The notes beneath the pieces are model-generated. The model saw only the letters and a list, made by a program, of their open reading frames with translations, did no database searches and had not been told where the DNA came from. This document shows, piece after piece, positions 1-10,910 of a stretch of 64,000 nucleotides of DNA; within the stretch, counting starts at the first letter, position 1; the number at the start of each line of letters is the position of its first letter. A program made the translations under genes and the position numbers. The stretch is from Haliclona indistincta (lineage: Eukaryota; Porifera; Demospongiae; Haplosclerida; Chalinidae). The stretch lies in assembly GCA_964017065.1 (NCBI GenBank), contig OZ024785.1, positions 11,425,086 through 11,489,085 of the forward strand, written 5' to 3'.

Positions 1-598
1 AACGGATAGATTCCTAGATAGATAGATTCAACGGATATATTCAAAAAGAAGTTAGACAAATCAAGCCAACATACTTATTTTGCATTCCATATGTAGTCTT
101 GTGCTATAATGAAGTACAAGTTGAGTGAGAGAGGAAGAATAATAGCTGAATAGACTCACCATGGCGGCTAGATAGGTGACAAACAACTGTTAGAACAACG
201 AAAACAACCTCCATTTTTACTCATCAACACGTGCAGTAGCTTGATTACGTGATTTGAAAAAAATGGCTGACTTTTTGAGGTAGTAAACGCTTTTCAAACA
301 CCATGAAACCAACCGCCTTCCTTATTAGAACACCGACAAATGTTTCCATAATGTCTAAGGTTGAAATCTAAACAACACTGAAGGTATACAGCCCTGTACA
401 CATCGAGCAACATGGCAAAGTAGCATTCAATCTCACTCGTTCCACTTACGACATTTCATTTGTTCATTGATACTATCAATCAACAGCTGTAACTGTGATA
501 ACTGAGTAACAAACAGAGCACCCGGCAGAGTGATTTGGTCAGCACTATAATTGTCACTATAAGAAAGCATATTTGGCAGTCAAATATTATTATAATTA
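1..598. other. Leading non-coding stretch
   Basis: AT-rich sequence with a short imperfect repeat at the very start (variants of gatagattcaacggata). I see no open exon with splice signals, no RNA gene and no clear element ends here. Confidence 0.5.
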
Positions 599-829
599 TT
601 ATACAGTATAGTCGCACCTGCAGTTACGTGGTTTCTTTAGTGGAGATGGCTGGTATTCAGAGGATGCTTCAGCATCAGTTTCTGACTTTATGGCTCTCTG
701 TCTCAATGCTATTTTGACCTCTTTGGACGATTTGTACTGCCTGCCGTGTTCGTCGTACCACATGGAGTACTTGGTTGATTTTCTCTCGAATATCCAGTTC
801 ACTGGCAAATCATCCTCTGATACTAGCAA
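599..829 (-). CDS. Possible coding exon, basic small-domain protein
   Basis: An open stretch of 76 codons on the minus strand. The middle (WYDEHGRQYKSSKEV) has a beta-strand-turn-helix look recalling methyl-CpG-binding (MBD) domains, where a strand and a KxxRSxxEL helix follow a W..R...K block. It is followed by an acidic/polar tail and a Lys/Arg-rich patch (SPLKKPRNCRCD). A plausible 3' splice site precedes it on the minus strand (TTGCTAG before TATCAGAGG, near 829), so it may be an internal exon without its own start codon. I did not find partner exons. The MBD suggestion is weak; it could equally be a fragment of a transposon DNA-binding domain. Confidence 0.3.
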   Translation of the reverse strand: MLVSEDDLPVNWIFERKSTKYSMWYDEHGRQYKSSKEVKIALRQRAIKSETDAEASSEYQPSPLKKPRNCRCDYTV

Positions 830-1259
830 TCACGATCCAATCCCTCTTCCTCTATTTGCATTCAGATCCATACTGTGCCACGTGCGTGCGTGAATGCTAC
901 GATCACGATTAAACAACAACGTTACGTTTCAAGACGCTTAATCAAAATTGCATTCTTTTGGTTGTCAAGGGCGGGGCTTGCAATCAAAACAATGTGGCAG
1001 TGTGGTGTTACAACACACACAGTTGCAATAGTACTGCAGAGACTAAAAAGATTACGGGCACTACTTCTTTTTCTCTTAAGCCATGTTGCTGGCAGACTAG
1101 TTCTCGATTGTTTCGCAGCTTTCTTGGCTGTTAGCCAAGATCGCTGAGTTAAACAATTAAAGCGTCAAAGTTCTCATTGCTCATCTAAGGTATCACTGAG
1201 GATATTTACATTTTGTCTGTGGGTATTCCACGCATATAGCTTCATTTTGTGCAGAGGCC

Positions 1260-2085
1260 GCAATGGCACGTATTCATAACTCAGAAACGGATAATTAAAA
1301 TATTCGGTCTGGGGGACTAGGGCGTTATTTAGAATCATTGCCCAATCGTTCTGTGTAGAACGGTGTAGAAAATCCGCGTTCTTCTCCTCGCTCTGAGATA
1401 GGGAATTACTTGTCCTACAACCGCCTTACCATGGGAAATAGATCAGTTCTTTAGTGGCTTGCTGAGGATGAAACATTTTTCACGTAGACCCAAGGATCCT
1501 TGCGTTTGCAGTGACGACCGATTTCGTCTGAAATCACGCTGGAATCACTGCTCCAATTCTCAAACACAAGATTATACACTACAAAGGTTAGATAACAATG
1601 ATACTGTAGCTACCAGATGCAAGGAATCAATTCAAGCTGTTCAACATAATCAGAAGATCTGTAGTCAGGCGTGGCCTGAACTCGACGATCTATCTCGAGC
1701 GTGTTCAGTTTGTGGTGGTTTCTTGCATCTAGTATCTACAGTAACATTGTTATCTAACCTTTGTAGTCTATAATCTTGTGTTTGAGAATTGGAGCAGTGA
1801 TTCCAGCGTGATTTCAGACGAAATTGGTCGTCACTGCAAACACAAGGATCCGTGGGTCTACGTGAAAAATGTTTCATCTTCAGCAAGCCACTAAAGAACT
1901 GATCTATTTCCCATAGTAAGGCGGTTGTAGGACAAGTAATTCCCTATCTCAGAGCGAGGAGAAGAACGCGGATTTTCTACACCGTTCTACACAGAACGAT
2001 TGGGCAATGATTCTAAATAACGCCCTAGTCCCCCAGACCGAATATTTTAATTATCCGTTTCTGAGTTATGAATACGTGCCATTGC
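1260..2085. mobile_element. 826-bp fold-back element with about 364-bp arms
   Basis: Positions 1260-1623 match the reverse complement of 1722-2085 almost base for base, leaving a spacer of about 98 bp. The outer ends begin caatggcacgtattc and its complement. A few substitutions and small gaps separate the arms, so they are not an assembly mirror. The opposed ORFs inside (1459-1773 plus, 1665-1886 minus) are the two arms read in mirror orientation and are not genes. I see no convincing target-site duplication. It resembles fold-back or long-TIR MITE elements, but the family is unknown. Confidence 0.85.
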
Positions 2086-2604
2086 CCACAGTTGCTTTAC
2101 TGAAATACTGCCTCTTCACCTAGTAAGCATCCTTCACCGATCCAATGTATCCACCATATGTAATGCAGCCTCATTACAGTGGTCGCCCCCTACTTACACA
2201 TGGTACTATAATTACCCATCATTCTATCCCACTTCCCATTTTCCACCACAATCTTCTCTTTCACAGCAGCACCAGCCGGCAACGTCCTCTTATGTCCTTT
2301 CTTTTGTTTCTTGCAATTGTTTTGGTTGCAAGAACAAATACGGGAAGAATTTACAGCCACCTGTCGACTTTTGCATCAGAACTCAAGACTGGAGAAAATT
2401 CGTCGACTGTTCTCATTTATTGTTGTATCTTACTATCTTACGATTTAAGACCGTTCGATCTTGGCATGTGTCATTGTTTTTGAAATTTTATTCATTATTG
2501 TGTACTCTATAATAAGAATCAGTACTGTTGTTTTGTTTTGAGTCAATTGGGATGTCTTTATCCGCCTGCATCTGCTTCTAGTCCTAACAGCTTATGGATA
2601 TTGT

Positions 2605-3160
2605 GTGCTATTATACAGAGGTGATTCCCAGTCAGAAGATGATATTGATATTTTTCATTCACTTACTTCATACCAACCTCGTAAAGTAGAAGATAAGGAA
2701 GAAGAGGATGAAGGTGTAGCTACAGAAGATAAAGCTACAGAAGATGGTTTGTGGAAGGAAGTAGCAATCCACAGCCAGATCCGGTGTATTCCTCTAATGC
2801 AGAAGAAGACACAATGATATGGCTTCATGCATCAAAAACACAACTACACAATATATCAGTTTTACCACCTGATACGGATGTGTATATGATAGGCTTGCCC
2901 CTACAGTGTTCCCATAGCAAACATATCATAGTCCAGATAAGCAAAATAGGCTCACATGAATTAAAGCTATTATGCACCAAGACATTGATTCAAGCCCTTG
3001 CTAATGATCCTCACCTCGCAAACATCCCTACAAATACACAAGCTACAGTTTTACGAGCCCTCTTTGTTATCACAGGTTGTGATTACATTTTTTTAGTGGA
3101 ATAGGCAAAGGAACATTTGTAAGACACTTCTTTTTCTTTTCGATAATGCTCCATCGCTCA
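2605..3160 (+). pseudogene. Fragment of FEN1/PIN-like nuclease-domain protein, frameshifted
   Basis: An acidic stretch (2605-2740) runs into a 117-codon frame (2751-3104). That frame holds EEDTMIWLHA, LPPDTDVYMIGLPLQC and VITGCDYIF. The GCDY box followed downstream by SGIGK is the arrangement of the FEN1/XPG helix-hairpin region (LGCDY...GIGP). The Asp-rich DTDVY strand fits a PIN-fold metal site. The frame stops at 3102-3104, but SGIGKGTFVRHF continues in another frame after the T-run near 3088-3094, so one base is missing from the homopolymer. The 5' part also changes frame near 2750. Such proteins recur as multi-copy, probably transposon-borne genes in invertebrate genomes. The fold call is an inference from motifs. 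Confidence 0.5.
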
Positions 3161-3248
3161 GAATTATTTTAGAGTTATTTTATAGTTTACTTAGCTTACA
3201 TTATTAAATTCATCATGCCACTGCAATTGGTTCTGATTTGGTGCATAT

Positions 3249-3486
3249 AGGACCTGAGAAAGTCTTTATAATCTCTGAGTCAATCCAGTCTAGAGCTACG
3301 ATCCAAGTGGTTGCTAATGCAGCCATTTACAATCTAACAATCAAGGTATGATTGCCCTAATTTTTGTCATCTCTACCATTCCTCCTCCAGTTCCAGGCTC
3401 AGAATGTACTTAGTTTATTCAAGGCCCATGCCCCTATGAATTCTATTTATATTTCTAGAAGAGCAGCTGCCTTCATACGGCAAGCT
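3249..3486 (+). CDS. Two linked small exons of an unrecognised gene
   Basis: Exon 3249-3345 reads GPEKVFIISESIQSRATIQ... and ends at a GTATGA donor. Exon 3391-3486 follows a TCCTCCAG acceptor, reads FQAQNVLSLFKAHAPM... and ends at GTAAGT. Both are open in the joined frame and have ordinary globular composition. I do not recognise a domain. They lie just downstream of the FEN1-like fragment on the same strand and may be later exons of the same decayed gene. No start or stop was identified. Confidence 0.35.
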
Positions 3487-3920
3487 GTAAGTAACACGCA
3501 CCCACCCACCCCCGCACACACATACACACAATTAAAGGTGGCATTACGATTGATGTAATACATTAAATCAGTTGTCTTTGCCTCAACATAACGTGTTGTT
3601 TCCGTATCTTCCTGTGCTCCGCTTCTCGTTTCTTCCTCTTTCTGCACAAAGACGCTTTCAGGGTTGGCGTAGAGTGCCAGTAGGAACCGGTACATGATAG
3701 GTAGCTTCCATTGTGTAATACGCGTGATAGTCACGTGAACGCCTCTGATGAGTAAACAAAATGGCGGGTACACCTCTAACGGCCGATTCGCGCATGCGGC
3801 AGCGCAAGCAGTATTTATCTGCCTGTCAGCAATGTGCGCGTTAGTATTTCGAAAAATTGGATAAAGGTTAGCTGGATACTTTGTCCATTGCTTAAGATTT
3901 GTCCTTTCAAGTAACTAGTA

Positions 3921-4156
3921 ATGGCCGAACGTGATTACCAGCCTCGTACCACACTGCCTTATAATTATATGGCGGTGTGGTACGAAATTCCAGCTGAGAT
4001 GCTGGAATTTGCGGACGTGATCATCTATGCGTTAGTTGATCTGGTAAATAAAGACTGTTGTTTGTTAAAATGAATAATTTTATACTTTTGTAGTTCGAAG
4101 AACAGTCTAGGCGGGTTGCGACCCAACGAAGGCGGCGAAGAAGAGCCCGGCCCTGA
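3921..4156 (+). CDS. 61-aa Arg-rich micro-protein, two exons
   Basis: Exon 1 (3921-4043) starts at ATG and ends at CTG|GTAAAT. Exon 2 (4094-4156) follows TTTTGTAG and ends with TGA. Both junctions are phase 0, giving 61 codons. The N-terminal half has a compact hydrophobic core (YMAVWYEIPAEMLEFADVII), probably two short helices. The C-terminus is very basic (QRRRRRRARP). A clear paralogue with the same intron position lies on the minus strand at 53645-53860 (YMTVIYEVPPRLL..., ending ERRRRRRRREERQ). Conserved structure in two copies argues for a real gene. An Arg-run also follows acidic N-termini in PIF/Harbinger transposases, so these could be stranded N-terminal exons of such an element. Function unknown. 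Confidence 0.6.
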
Positions 4157-4717
4157 GGCAAACTTGAAATAGAATGATAATATTATATTTGAATGATTAA
4201 ATTGTCATTTTGAATGATGCTTTTTGAATACCAATGGGTGGTTAGAGACAGTTAGAGAGTTAGGTGGTTAGAGATCTCGAACGGATTCAAAGGAGAGCTA
4301 CCAATACATTCTTAATCTGATTATAAATCAAGACTAATCAATCTCCATCTGTTCCCCCTAATGTACTCCTATGAACTGCCTGATGTTCTTTTATTGGTTA
4401 AAAACCTAAAGGACCCTGACCCAAGTTTCCCCGTCAAGAACTACATCGCTTTAAAAGTAATAATTATGAGTGAATAATTATTCATTAGTCTGAATCAATA
4501 TCATTAATGGGGCAACCCATTTTTTGATTACATTGTCCAACCAGCTCAATGTTTCGCTCAAGAGAATCTCGATCCGGCAGGGCGTCGTGGTGACCATTTT
4601 CTGTCGATCATCCGCTTCCCAGCCTTTCACAAACGAAACTTGAATAGCACACATGGATACAAGTCCATATACCCTTGACCTGGCTGGACAAGGTCCTCAC
4701 TCTAATGGACGGTCCTA
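4157..4717. other. Non-coding, nothing recognised
   Basis: AT-rich sequence between the Arg-rich micro-gene and the hairpin at 4718. No splice-supported exon seen. Confidence 0.5.
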
Positions 4718-4763
4718 ACTTTTCAATACACTCGAACACATGAAATGTGTTCGAGTGTATTGA
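4718..4763. repeat. Perfect short hairpin
   Basis: ttcaatacactcgaacaca is followed after about 5-8 bases by its exact reverse complement. No U-tract follows and the region is not transcriptionally organised, so it is more likely a decayed terminal repeat junction or cruciform than a terminator. Confidence 0.7.
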
Positions 4764-5074
4764 ATGCCGAAACTCAATTGTGCTATGCCGGAACTCATTT
4801 TTGACTATTATACTCTTGTTTTAATAATTATAATAAATGTTATTTAGAGCGCAGCTTTGAATGGAGTTAACCACATAGTGGGGTGGGCGGGTTATGCAAC
4901 TGCCTCACTCCCAAAAGCAAATACCCATCGGATATGAAGCCGGTCTACGGGCACGTGACCGTCATACTCACGCATGCGCGGTGAGCAGGTACGAGCACGC
5001 TGTAAAAAAGTGTCACAGCTAGCTGCTGCGTTCCCGTTTGTGCACTACTGATCTCCGTTCAACCGGTTAGCCCA

Positions 5075-6650
5075 ATGGACAAAGACAGAGCAGACTCGTT
5101 AAAAGATCCCGACGGTACCACCGACGACTCTGGTGGGAAGCTCCTGTCCGAGGACCTCGTAAAAGCAATCCAGGAGGCCATGCGCGACGAGATCGCGAAG
5201 GTTGTCCCTGCACCCTCTCACCCCCCTGTTCCCCTCGGTTCCTCGGCGTCAGGTACGAACCTGTTTTCACTGCATGCCTTGTTCATATTAGCGTGTGTAC
5301 GCGGGGGCTCGGGTGGGAGCCCGCAGGCCCCTCCCACCTCGGTTGTCATTTCTCAAACTCACGCTCGCTCCCTGGCCCCCTCTCTCCTCCTCCTTGTGTC
5401 TTCCTCTAGACTCGCAGTTTGAGTACGACCGCCAAGTCGACACGGCTCCTCAGCAGACTGCTAAAGGAACAGCGTCACAGTGTACAGCGAAGAAGAGGAG
5501 AGTTAAGGCAACAGCAAAGGCAATAGCTATAGATGAAGAAGCCACACTAGCCATAAGAAGAGCAACTAAATCTAAGGAGTAGAAAGAGAAGAGAAAAGCA
5601 GGATCTTCGGCAGCGAATGAGGCATATGAGGAGATTTTAGAAGAGATTACTCCTGCCGTGTACCAAATGCAAGAAATTATAGGATACTGTAGATTCCTTA
5701 CAGGAGCAGCTTCATGATTGCAAAGATGCAATTGAAGCTAAAAAGGTGCAAATAGCTCATCTTAGCACGATGAGTGAACAAGGCAACGATCAGGCAGCAC
5801 CCAGTGAGTTTGTGTTACTATAGTGATTTGCCAAGAACTCCGCCCACATCACACTCGACATGACGCCGGCAACCGTTTGTCTACATGCTTGCATGCTGCA
5901 TGTATCATGACAGAGCAATGTCAAATGCAGCTATACAATCGTCTAAACTATCATGTGTGTATACTTTTACAGCTTTCCCATAGGCTACTGCATCAGATAT
6001 CAAATTTCTGGACAAGATAGTGCAGTTCTATCTAGCCTGAGGACAAAGATTAGAATTGGCTGCAGCGAAGAACGTACTGTTTCTTCTCACTTTCCTGTGC
6101 TCATAATATTAAGCATTACCTTTCACTCACATGCATATCCATACTGTTGTTACATAACCATTGATCTATTAATCCCATTTCACGAATGTTCTTATAATAC
6201 TTTGACACTTATGACGACCGACCATGCTGTCGACAGCCAAAAGGTTATTACTTTAGTTGATCTGACATGCACTAGTTAATTAATTTTGCTATACATTCTA
6301 TTGTAACAAACTCAACAACTTCCTTCTAGCCCTTCCGTTCCTGAAACTAGTGATGAACAAGTAAGTTATTACTATTATGTTAATTTTAAATTATTATTAA
6401 CTTACACAAAGGGTATAAGTGAGTATGAGCTGATGTGTAAGAAGAGGAGAGAAGAAAATCAGAGATTGATGGTTAAATTGGGACTTAAAAAGGTACAATA
6501 ATTAAGAATAATATTAATGACTGTCTTGATTGTTCCTTTTACTGTAGACTGACAAACAACCAGCAGGGAACACGGGCAGGACTGTCACTGTAGGTGGCTA
6601 CACCTACACTGTTACAGCTGGCGACCTTGAAAAAGAGCAGCAAGCTTCCT
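5075..6650 (+). pseudogene. Broken paralogue of the coiled-coil/BEN-type gene
   Basis: Exon 1 (5075-5252) starts MDKDRADSLKDPDG and ends at a GTACGA donor. Exon 2 (5410 onward) continues in phase and carries a Lys/Arg-rich nuclear-signal-like stretch. It hits an in-frame TAG at 5580-5582, after which the frame stays open to about 5717. From about 5690 a second frame gives a coiled coil, LQEQLHDCKDAIEAKK, closely like LNDARDAIVAKK in the BEN gene at 11807-14366. Further exons near 6415-6492 (ISEYELMCKKRREENQRLM) and 6548-6650 (ending EKEQQAS then TAG) match that gene's YEKSIKKRVLENKQLMSELGL exon in order. I see no BEN domain at the end. The premature stop and frame change suggest a pseudogene, or a recently damaged gene. 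Confidence 0.6.
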
Positions 6651-6660
6651 AGCAAGAGAA

Positions 6661-7304
6661 AGGGTAACATTGAAATCAAAATATTTTATTATCATTATTA
6701 TTACATCAACAATATCAGCAATACTTCAACAATAATACTTTAACAATACTTCAACGTAAGAAAAACGAAGCCTAGAAAGTTCGCATACTCTTCTGCTAGT
6801 AGCTTACTCTCTTCTCTTGGTATGAAATGGCGAGATAGAAAATCTGACGGGTTTTGGCTTCCTTGAGTGTGTGACCTCGAAGTCGAAGACGGAGATTCCA
6901 ACGTTCAATTCGTTTGATACAAAATTTCGTTCTCAAGTTATGGCATGGTTCGCTTGCCTTTGGTGGGTAGTTGGTAACTGATTACGTTTTCTACTAAAAA
7001 GTATTTTGACTTAATTTTTGAACAGGATGTAGCAAATTTTGAGAATCTAGCCTGTTTCATGACTAACCTTTAGCTGTCAGTTTTTAACTATTTGAACCAC
7101 ATGTGTGCTAAAGTAAGCGATTTGTGGTGAACAAACAACGGGGAAAGTAATCGATTTTTGTTTTCTGGTTACATCTCAACCAAATGAAACATAACATCCT
7201 TACAAAATTATTAATATTGATTACAAACTTTGTGTAATTGTAACATGGTTTAAATTATGTTAATGATAATTCATAGGAAAGTCGACATCACTACGCAATG
7301 CTCT
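6661..7304. other. Non-coding, nothing recognised
   Basis: AT-rich stretch with an ATTATT-type simple repeat near 6690-6750. No exon with supported borders was found. Confidence 0.5.
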
Positions 7305-7312
7305 CAGCCTCT

Positions 7313-7648
7313 CAGTGGCGTAGGGCACATGCCCGGGCAACTTGTGTCCAGTGCCCGGGCAACTGAGCTGGCCATTGAACACGTGGCAAGCTCTGTATCC
7401 ACTTTTCTGCTTGTTTTCAGAGCAAAACGCCTGTTTCGGGCAGTTTGTCACCACTCAGCAACTGGTAAAATGTTTGCACTCCGAAAAAAAAAACTGTGCG
7501 ATAGCAGTTTAGCATACGCGAGCCCATCGTTCGACCATAGATTCATGATTCGACGAGCGATATTAATTGACCACGCCCTATGTTAATAACTAAGTTCATG
7601 AATATTAATGAGTGCCCGGGCAACTGTTCAATCCTGGCTACGCCACTG
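7313..7648. mobile_element. 336-bp hAT-type MITE with perfect 8-bp target duplication
   Basis: The element begins CAGTGGCGTAG and ends CTACGCCACTG, an 11-bp perfect terminal inverted repeat of the common hAT MITE type. It is flanked on both sides by CAGCCTCT (7305-7312 and 7649-7656). The interior repeats the motif tgcccgggcaact three times and has no transposase. Terminal repeat plus 8-bp duplication is diagnostic of hAT-superfamily transposition. The ORFs crossing it (7257-7586 and the opposite strand) are chance frames. Confidence 0.92.
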
Positions 7649-7776
7649 CAGCCTCTCAGTCTATCTTGGCTGAAATATATGTTGGTCTGACTGACGATGC
7701 ATCTCGACTACCTAAGGAACTAACATCAAACTATGAAGAATGAAATCTCAGTAGCAGGAGGTCACAGTTTACACAC

Positions 7777-7939
7777 CCTTTCAACTACAATTTCAAAATC
7801 AAAAGTACCGAAATAACAGAACCTGCCAGTAAACGCCAAAGAATTGAATTTTCAGAAGCTGTTTGTGATACAACTGGGTAAGGATTGTATTATTGTTTAA
7901 TATTATTGTGAGAGGTATTGCCCTAGTTATATAATCCCC
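7777..7939 (+). repeat. First copy of a 160-bp direct duplication
   Basis: This block (ctttcaactacaatttcaaa onward) recurs at 9107-9266 with about 10-15 differences. It includes an exon-like stretch (KSTEITEP.SKR) and the following GTAAGG donor. In the first copy the exon frame is disturbed near the donor; in the second it is clean. The two copies bracket about 1.2 kb, suggesting a local tandem duplication of a gene segment followed by decay of the left copy. Confidence 0.85.
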
Positions 7940-8278
7940 GCCAAAGCATGGCATTTATCAATTTATTTTTGGCTCCGTTTATAAAAGATTTAAACCCTCT
8001 TTCCACAGTAGGAGTCGCAATTGAATGTACAGGTGTGAAACTTGCCCTTAAATGTCATTTTGGGTGATAACCTAGGGAACTATTGCATAGGTGGATTCAA
8101 AGAGTCCTTCCCGTTTTCGATTATGTAGAAGTTGCTTGGCAACACTTGACTAAAACAAAGAACATTTGCTTCAGACTTTGAAGCAAGGACATTAACTTCA
8201 CACAAATCTCATTGTGAAAAGATTCAAGGCCCATTAGCTAATCACTTTTCAACAACATTTGGTGTTAGCCGCAAGGAA

Positions 8279-8880
8279 TTGCTAGAATCTGTAACAGAAT
8301 TTTCAGTTAAAACAGGTCTACCTCATGATGTAATGCATGACTTGTACATGTACATAAGCCAAACAATTATTTGGAAAACCGTATACCTTTTGTTATTATG
8401 TTCGTGTAATGATGCATTTGTGAGGGTCATCAAAACTGCTTCCTATAGCGCGCAGCATGAAAACAAAAAGTGTAGCTTGTTCATGTACATGCTGTAATGG
8501 CAGAGAAGAGCATTTAGATTACCACATTGTGTTTACAAGCTAACATTTCTTGTCTCTCAGTCTAAGAAAGTAATGGCGCTTGTGTCTCAGGCTGTACAAG
8601 CTGCCAAGAGTGGCTTCATCAACAGAGATGTAAAAAATGTTTATTTTTGAATTGCTGTCACTTGCATATGGGTCATGGTTGTGCTCAAATCATCTCAGTA
8701 CCATCATAAAGTAAATATAAACTGTGGTACCACTGTTCATCTTTTGTTACTGTTACAGGAAAATGCCAGGCACGATCCACGATTCTTCTGCTTTAGCCAC
8801 TAGAAGTATGTGGAAAGCAGATGGGATAGTGCAAGTATCTGACGAAATAGAGCTGACGGTAATTATATTATAAAAAAAGC
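8279..8880 (+). other. Scattered exon-like remnants
   Basis: Short open blocks (8570-8640, KKVMALVSQAVQAAKSGFIN; 8760-8860, KMPGTIHDSSALATRSMWKA followed by GTAATT) have splice-like borders but cannot be joined convincingly. They probably belong to the decayed left copy of the gene fragment at 9107-10150. Confidence 0.25.
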
Positions 8881-9106
8881 TAGTGTGGCACTAACACATG
8901 CAGTAGAGAGAGAGAGCTACAGAACGGTGAGTTGACAAGTGTTGGTTCCTGGTTTTGTTAGTAGCCGTTTATTAGCTGTCGTTTAGTCGATCGTACAAGT
9001 AATTAAAATGGCCTGTGCAGCTTGATTATTAGGTATTCTTGATAGTATGTCAGCCCGATCCTGATGATATTAGTTGTCAGTTTTATTAATGATAATGTCA
9101 TTTATG

Positions 9107-10150
9107 CATTCTTTCAACTACAATTTCAAATCAAAAGTACCGAAATAACAGAACCTACAAGTAAACGCCCAAAAACTGAATTTTCAGAAGCTGTTTCTGG
9201 ACAATTGGGTAAGGATTGTATTATTGTTTTTAATATTATTGTGAGAGGTATCGCCCTAGTTTTATAATCCCTGCATTGATTTTTTAAATCACTTTGAGCA
9301 ATGTTATTATGTCTGAGAATGGGAAGGCTGAATTGCGTCTAGCGAAATGTAATACCTAGAAAGATACTTATGGTCGATTGAATTATTGAACAGCAGGTCA
9401 GGTCAGGTCAGAAGAACAGTATAAAAACATTAACACTATTATTATTATGATATTTAGTAACAATAACCTTTTTTTAAATAACTTTACTCGACATCAGCCT
9501 AGTAAAATTAATAGTTAATTACATCGAAGGCCACATTTTTATTGCAACCACGTTTGCACAAACCAGGCATGTTTGGGCCTTTTAGAGGTCGGGTAGCACC
9601 AGATAGACCAGAAAACATCAAAGCTGCACAGGAGGGTTGTTTGAAAATAGACTGGCCATGGCTCGTAGATAGCTACAGTGATACCACGACAGCTTTGTCT
9701 GATCATAACTACTGTGCACCAGTTCATCCACTTACTGGTAAATTAAAATACAATCTATGTACTACAAATGTACTTGTTAAAATGCAGGTTCAAGTGACAA
9801 CTATTGTCTCTTCGATACTCTACATGAGGGTAATACTAAGAAGAAAGAGGAGATACTGAGGAGAATATGCCATGTGCCTCAGCTAGAAGGATTTGTTAAT
9901 ACAGAAGTGAGCCAACATTATTTTGTGCACATGACTGCTTTACTTAATGCACATATGCTAAAGAGCAACTTCATAGAGAGGTTGTTCGTGACATATACTT
10001 CTTGGATTTATTTCTCCTTCGCATCATATATTTCTTATGCGTAACCTAATTGAAGTACGCAACCACAACAAGAACATCAGAGCAGTTGATGAGACAAGCA
10101 AAAAAAACTGGGAAGATTGTCTCCATTGCTGCCACAGGGAGGCTGGTTAC
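9107..10150 (+). CDS. Multi-exon fragment of an unrecognised, probably transposon-derived gene
   Basis: Linked open exons: about 9112-9209 (STEITEPTSKRPKTEFSEAV, donor GTAAGG); about 9540-9731 (PGMFGPFRGRVAPDRPENIK and KIDWPWLVDSYSD, ending HPLTG at a GTAAAT donor); an exon starting near 9789 (YCLFDTLHEGNTKKKEEILR, RRICHVPQLEGFVNTE); and one near 10020-10150 ending at GTTAGT with CLHCCHREAGYHHHF, whose Cys/His pattern could bind zinc. Part of the path near 9911-10050 becomes ambiguous and meets stops, so at least the 3' part is decayed. I recognise the style of repeated invertebrate transposon proteins but cannot name the family. An upstream half-copy lies at 7777-8640. Confidence 0.4.
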
Positions 10151-10910
10151 CACCACCACTTCAGGTTAGTGCATCAAAAATAGTTATAATCAATTGAATT
10201 AATCATTGTTTTTCAGGAATAATGCAAGAATATGGCAGTGTTACCTCTACTGTCTGTGCTAATAGTAGTGGCTCTTCCAAATTTTCAACCTTTAATACTA
10301 CTACAAGTACTAGCACATGCAGATTGACTGGTACATTTAACTACAGAGTTTCCAATTAATTGTACTTAATTTTTACATAGCTTGCAAAGCAAACTGGAGG
10401 AAACCTCTCTCAAATGTGGAAATGGAAAGGGTAATGAGTGACCGATAAAAGTGTGTACTAGCATGGATGCATTTAAAGGTCCGAAAAATAGCTCTGTTAG
10501 ATGAGAATACGGTGCTAACTCCAAGAGCAAGAAGTATTGTGTATCCATCTGACCTAAAGTCTCTCATCTATGGCAAGGATTTGAATGGAGAAGTGAATAA
10601 AATTTCATAATTATTATAACATACCTGCAAGCTATGTGTACACCATATGTGACCGCGCATGACAAAAGGGACCTCCTGCCGCACAATGCATTATTGTATA
10701 AACAACCAAAAATAACTGGAAAGTGATCGTATGGGCGAAAGTGCGGTTTTCACTTTAAACTGTACTACAATGCATAATCTTACTTTAGGCAAAGTTAGAA
10801 GCGTGAATGATGTACCGTTGTTTAGATCCTAGCTCGAATTGTCCGGTCGCCATGATCGTTTCTTCGTGTACAGAATTCGTTGTCATGACAACAATACAGA
10901 CGCGCGCGTA

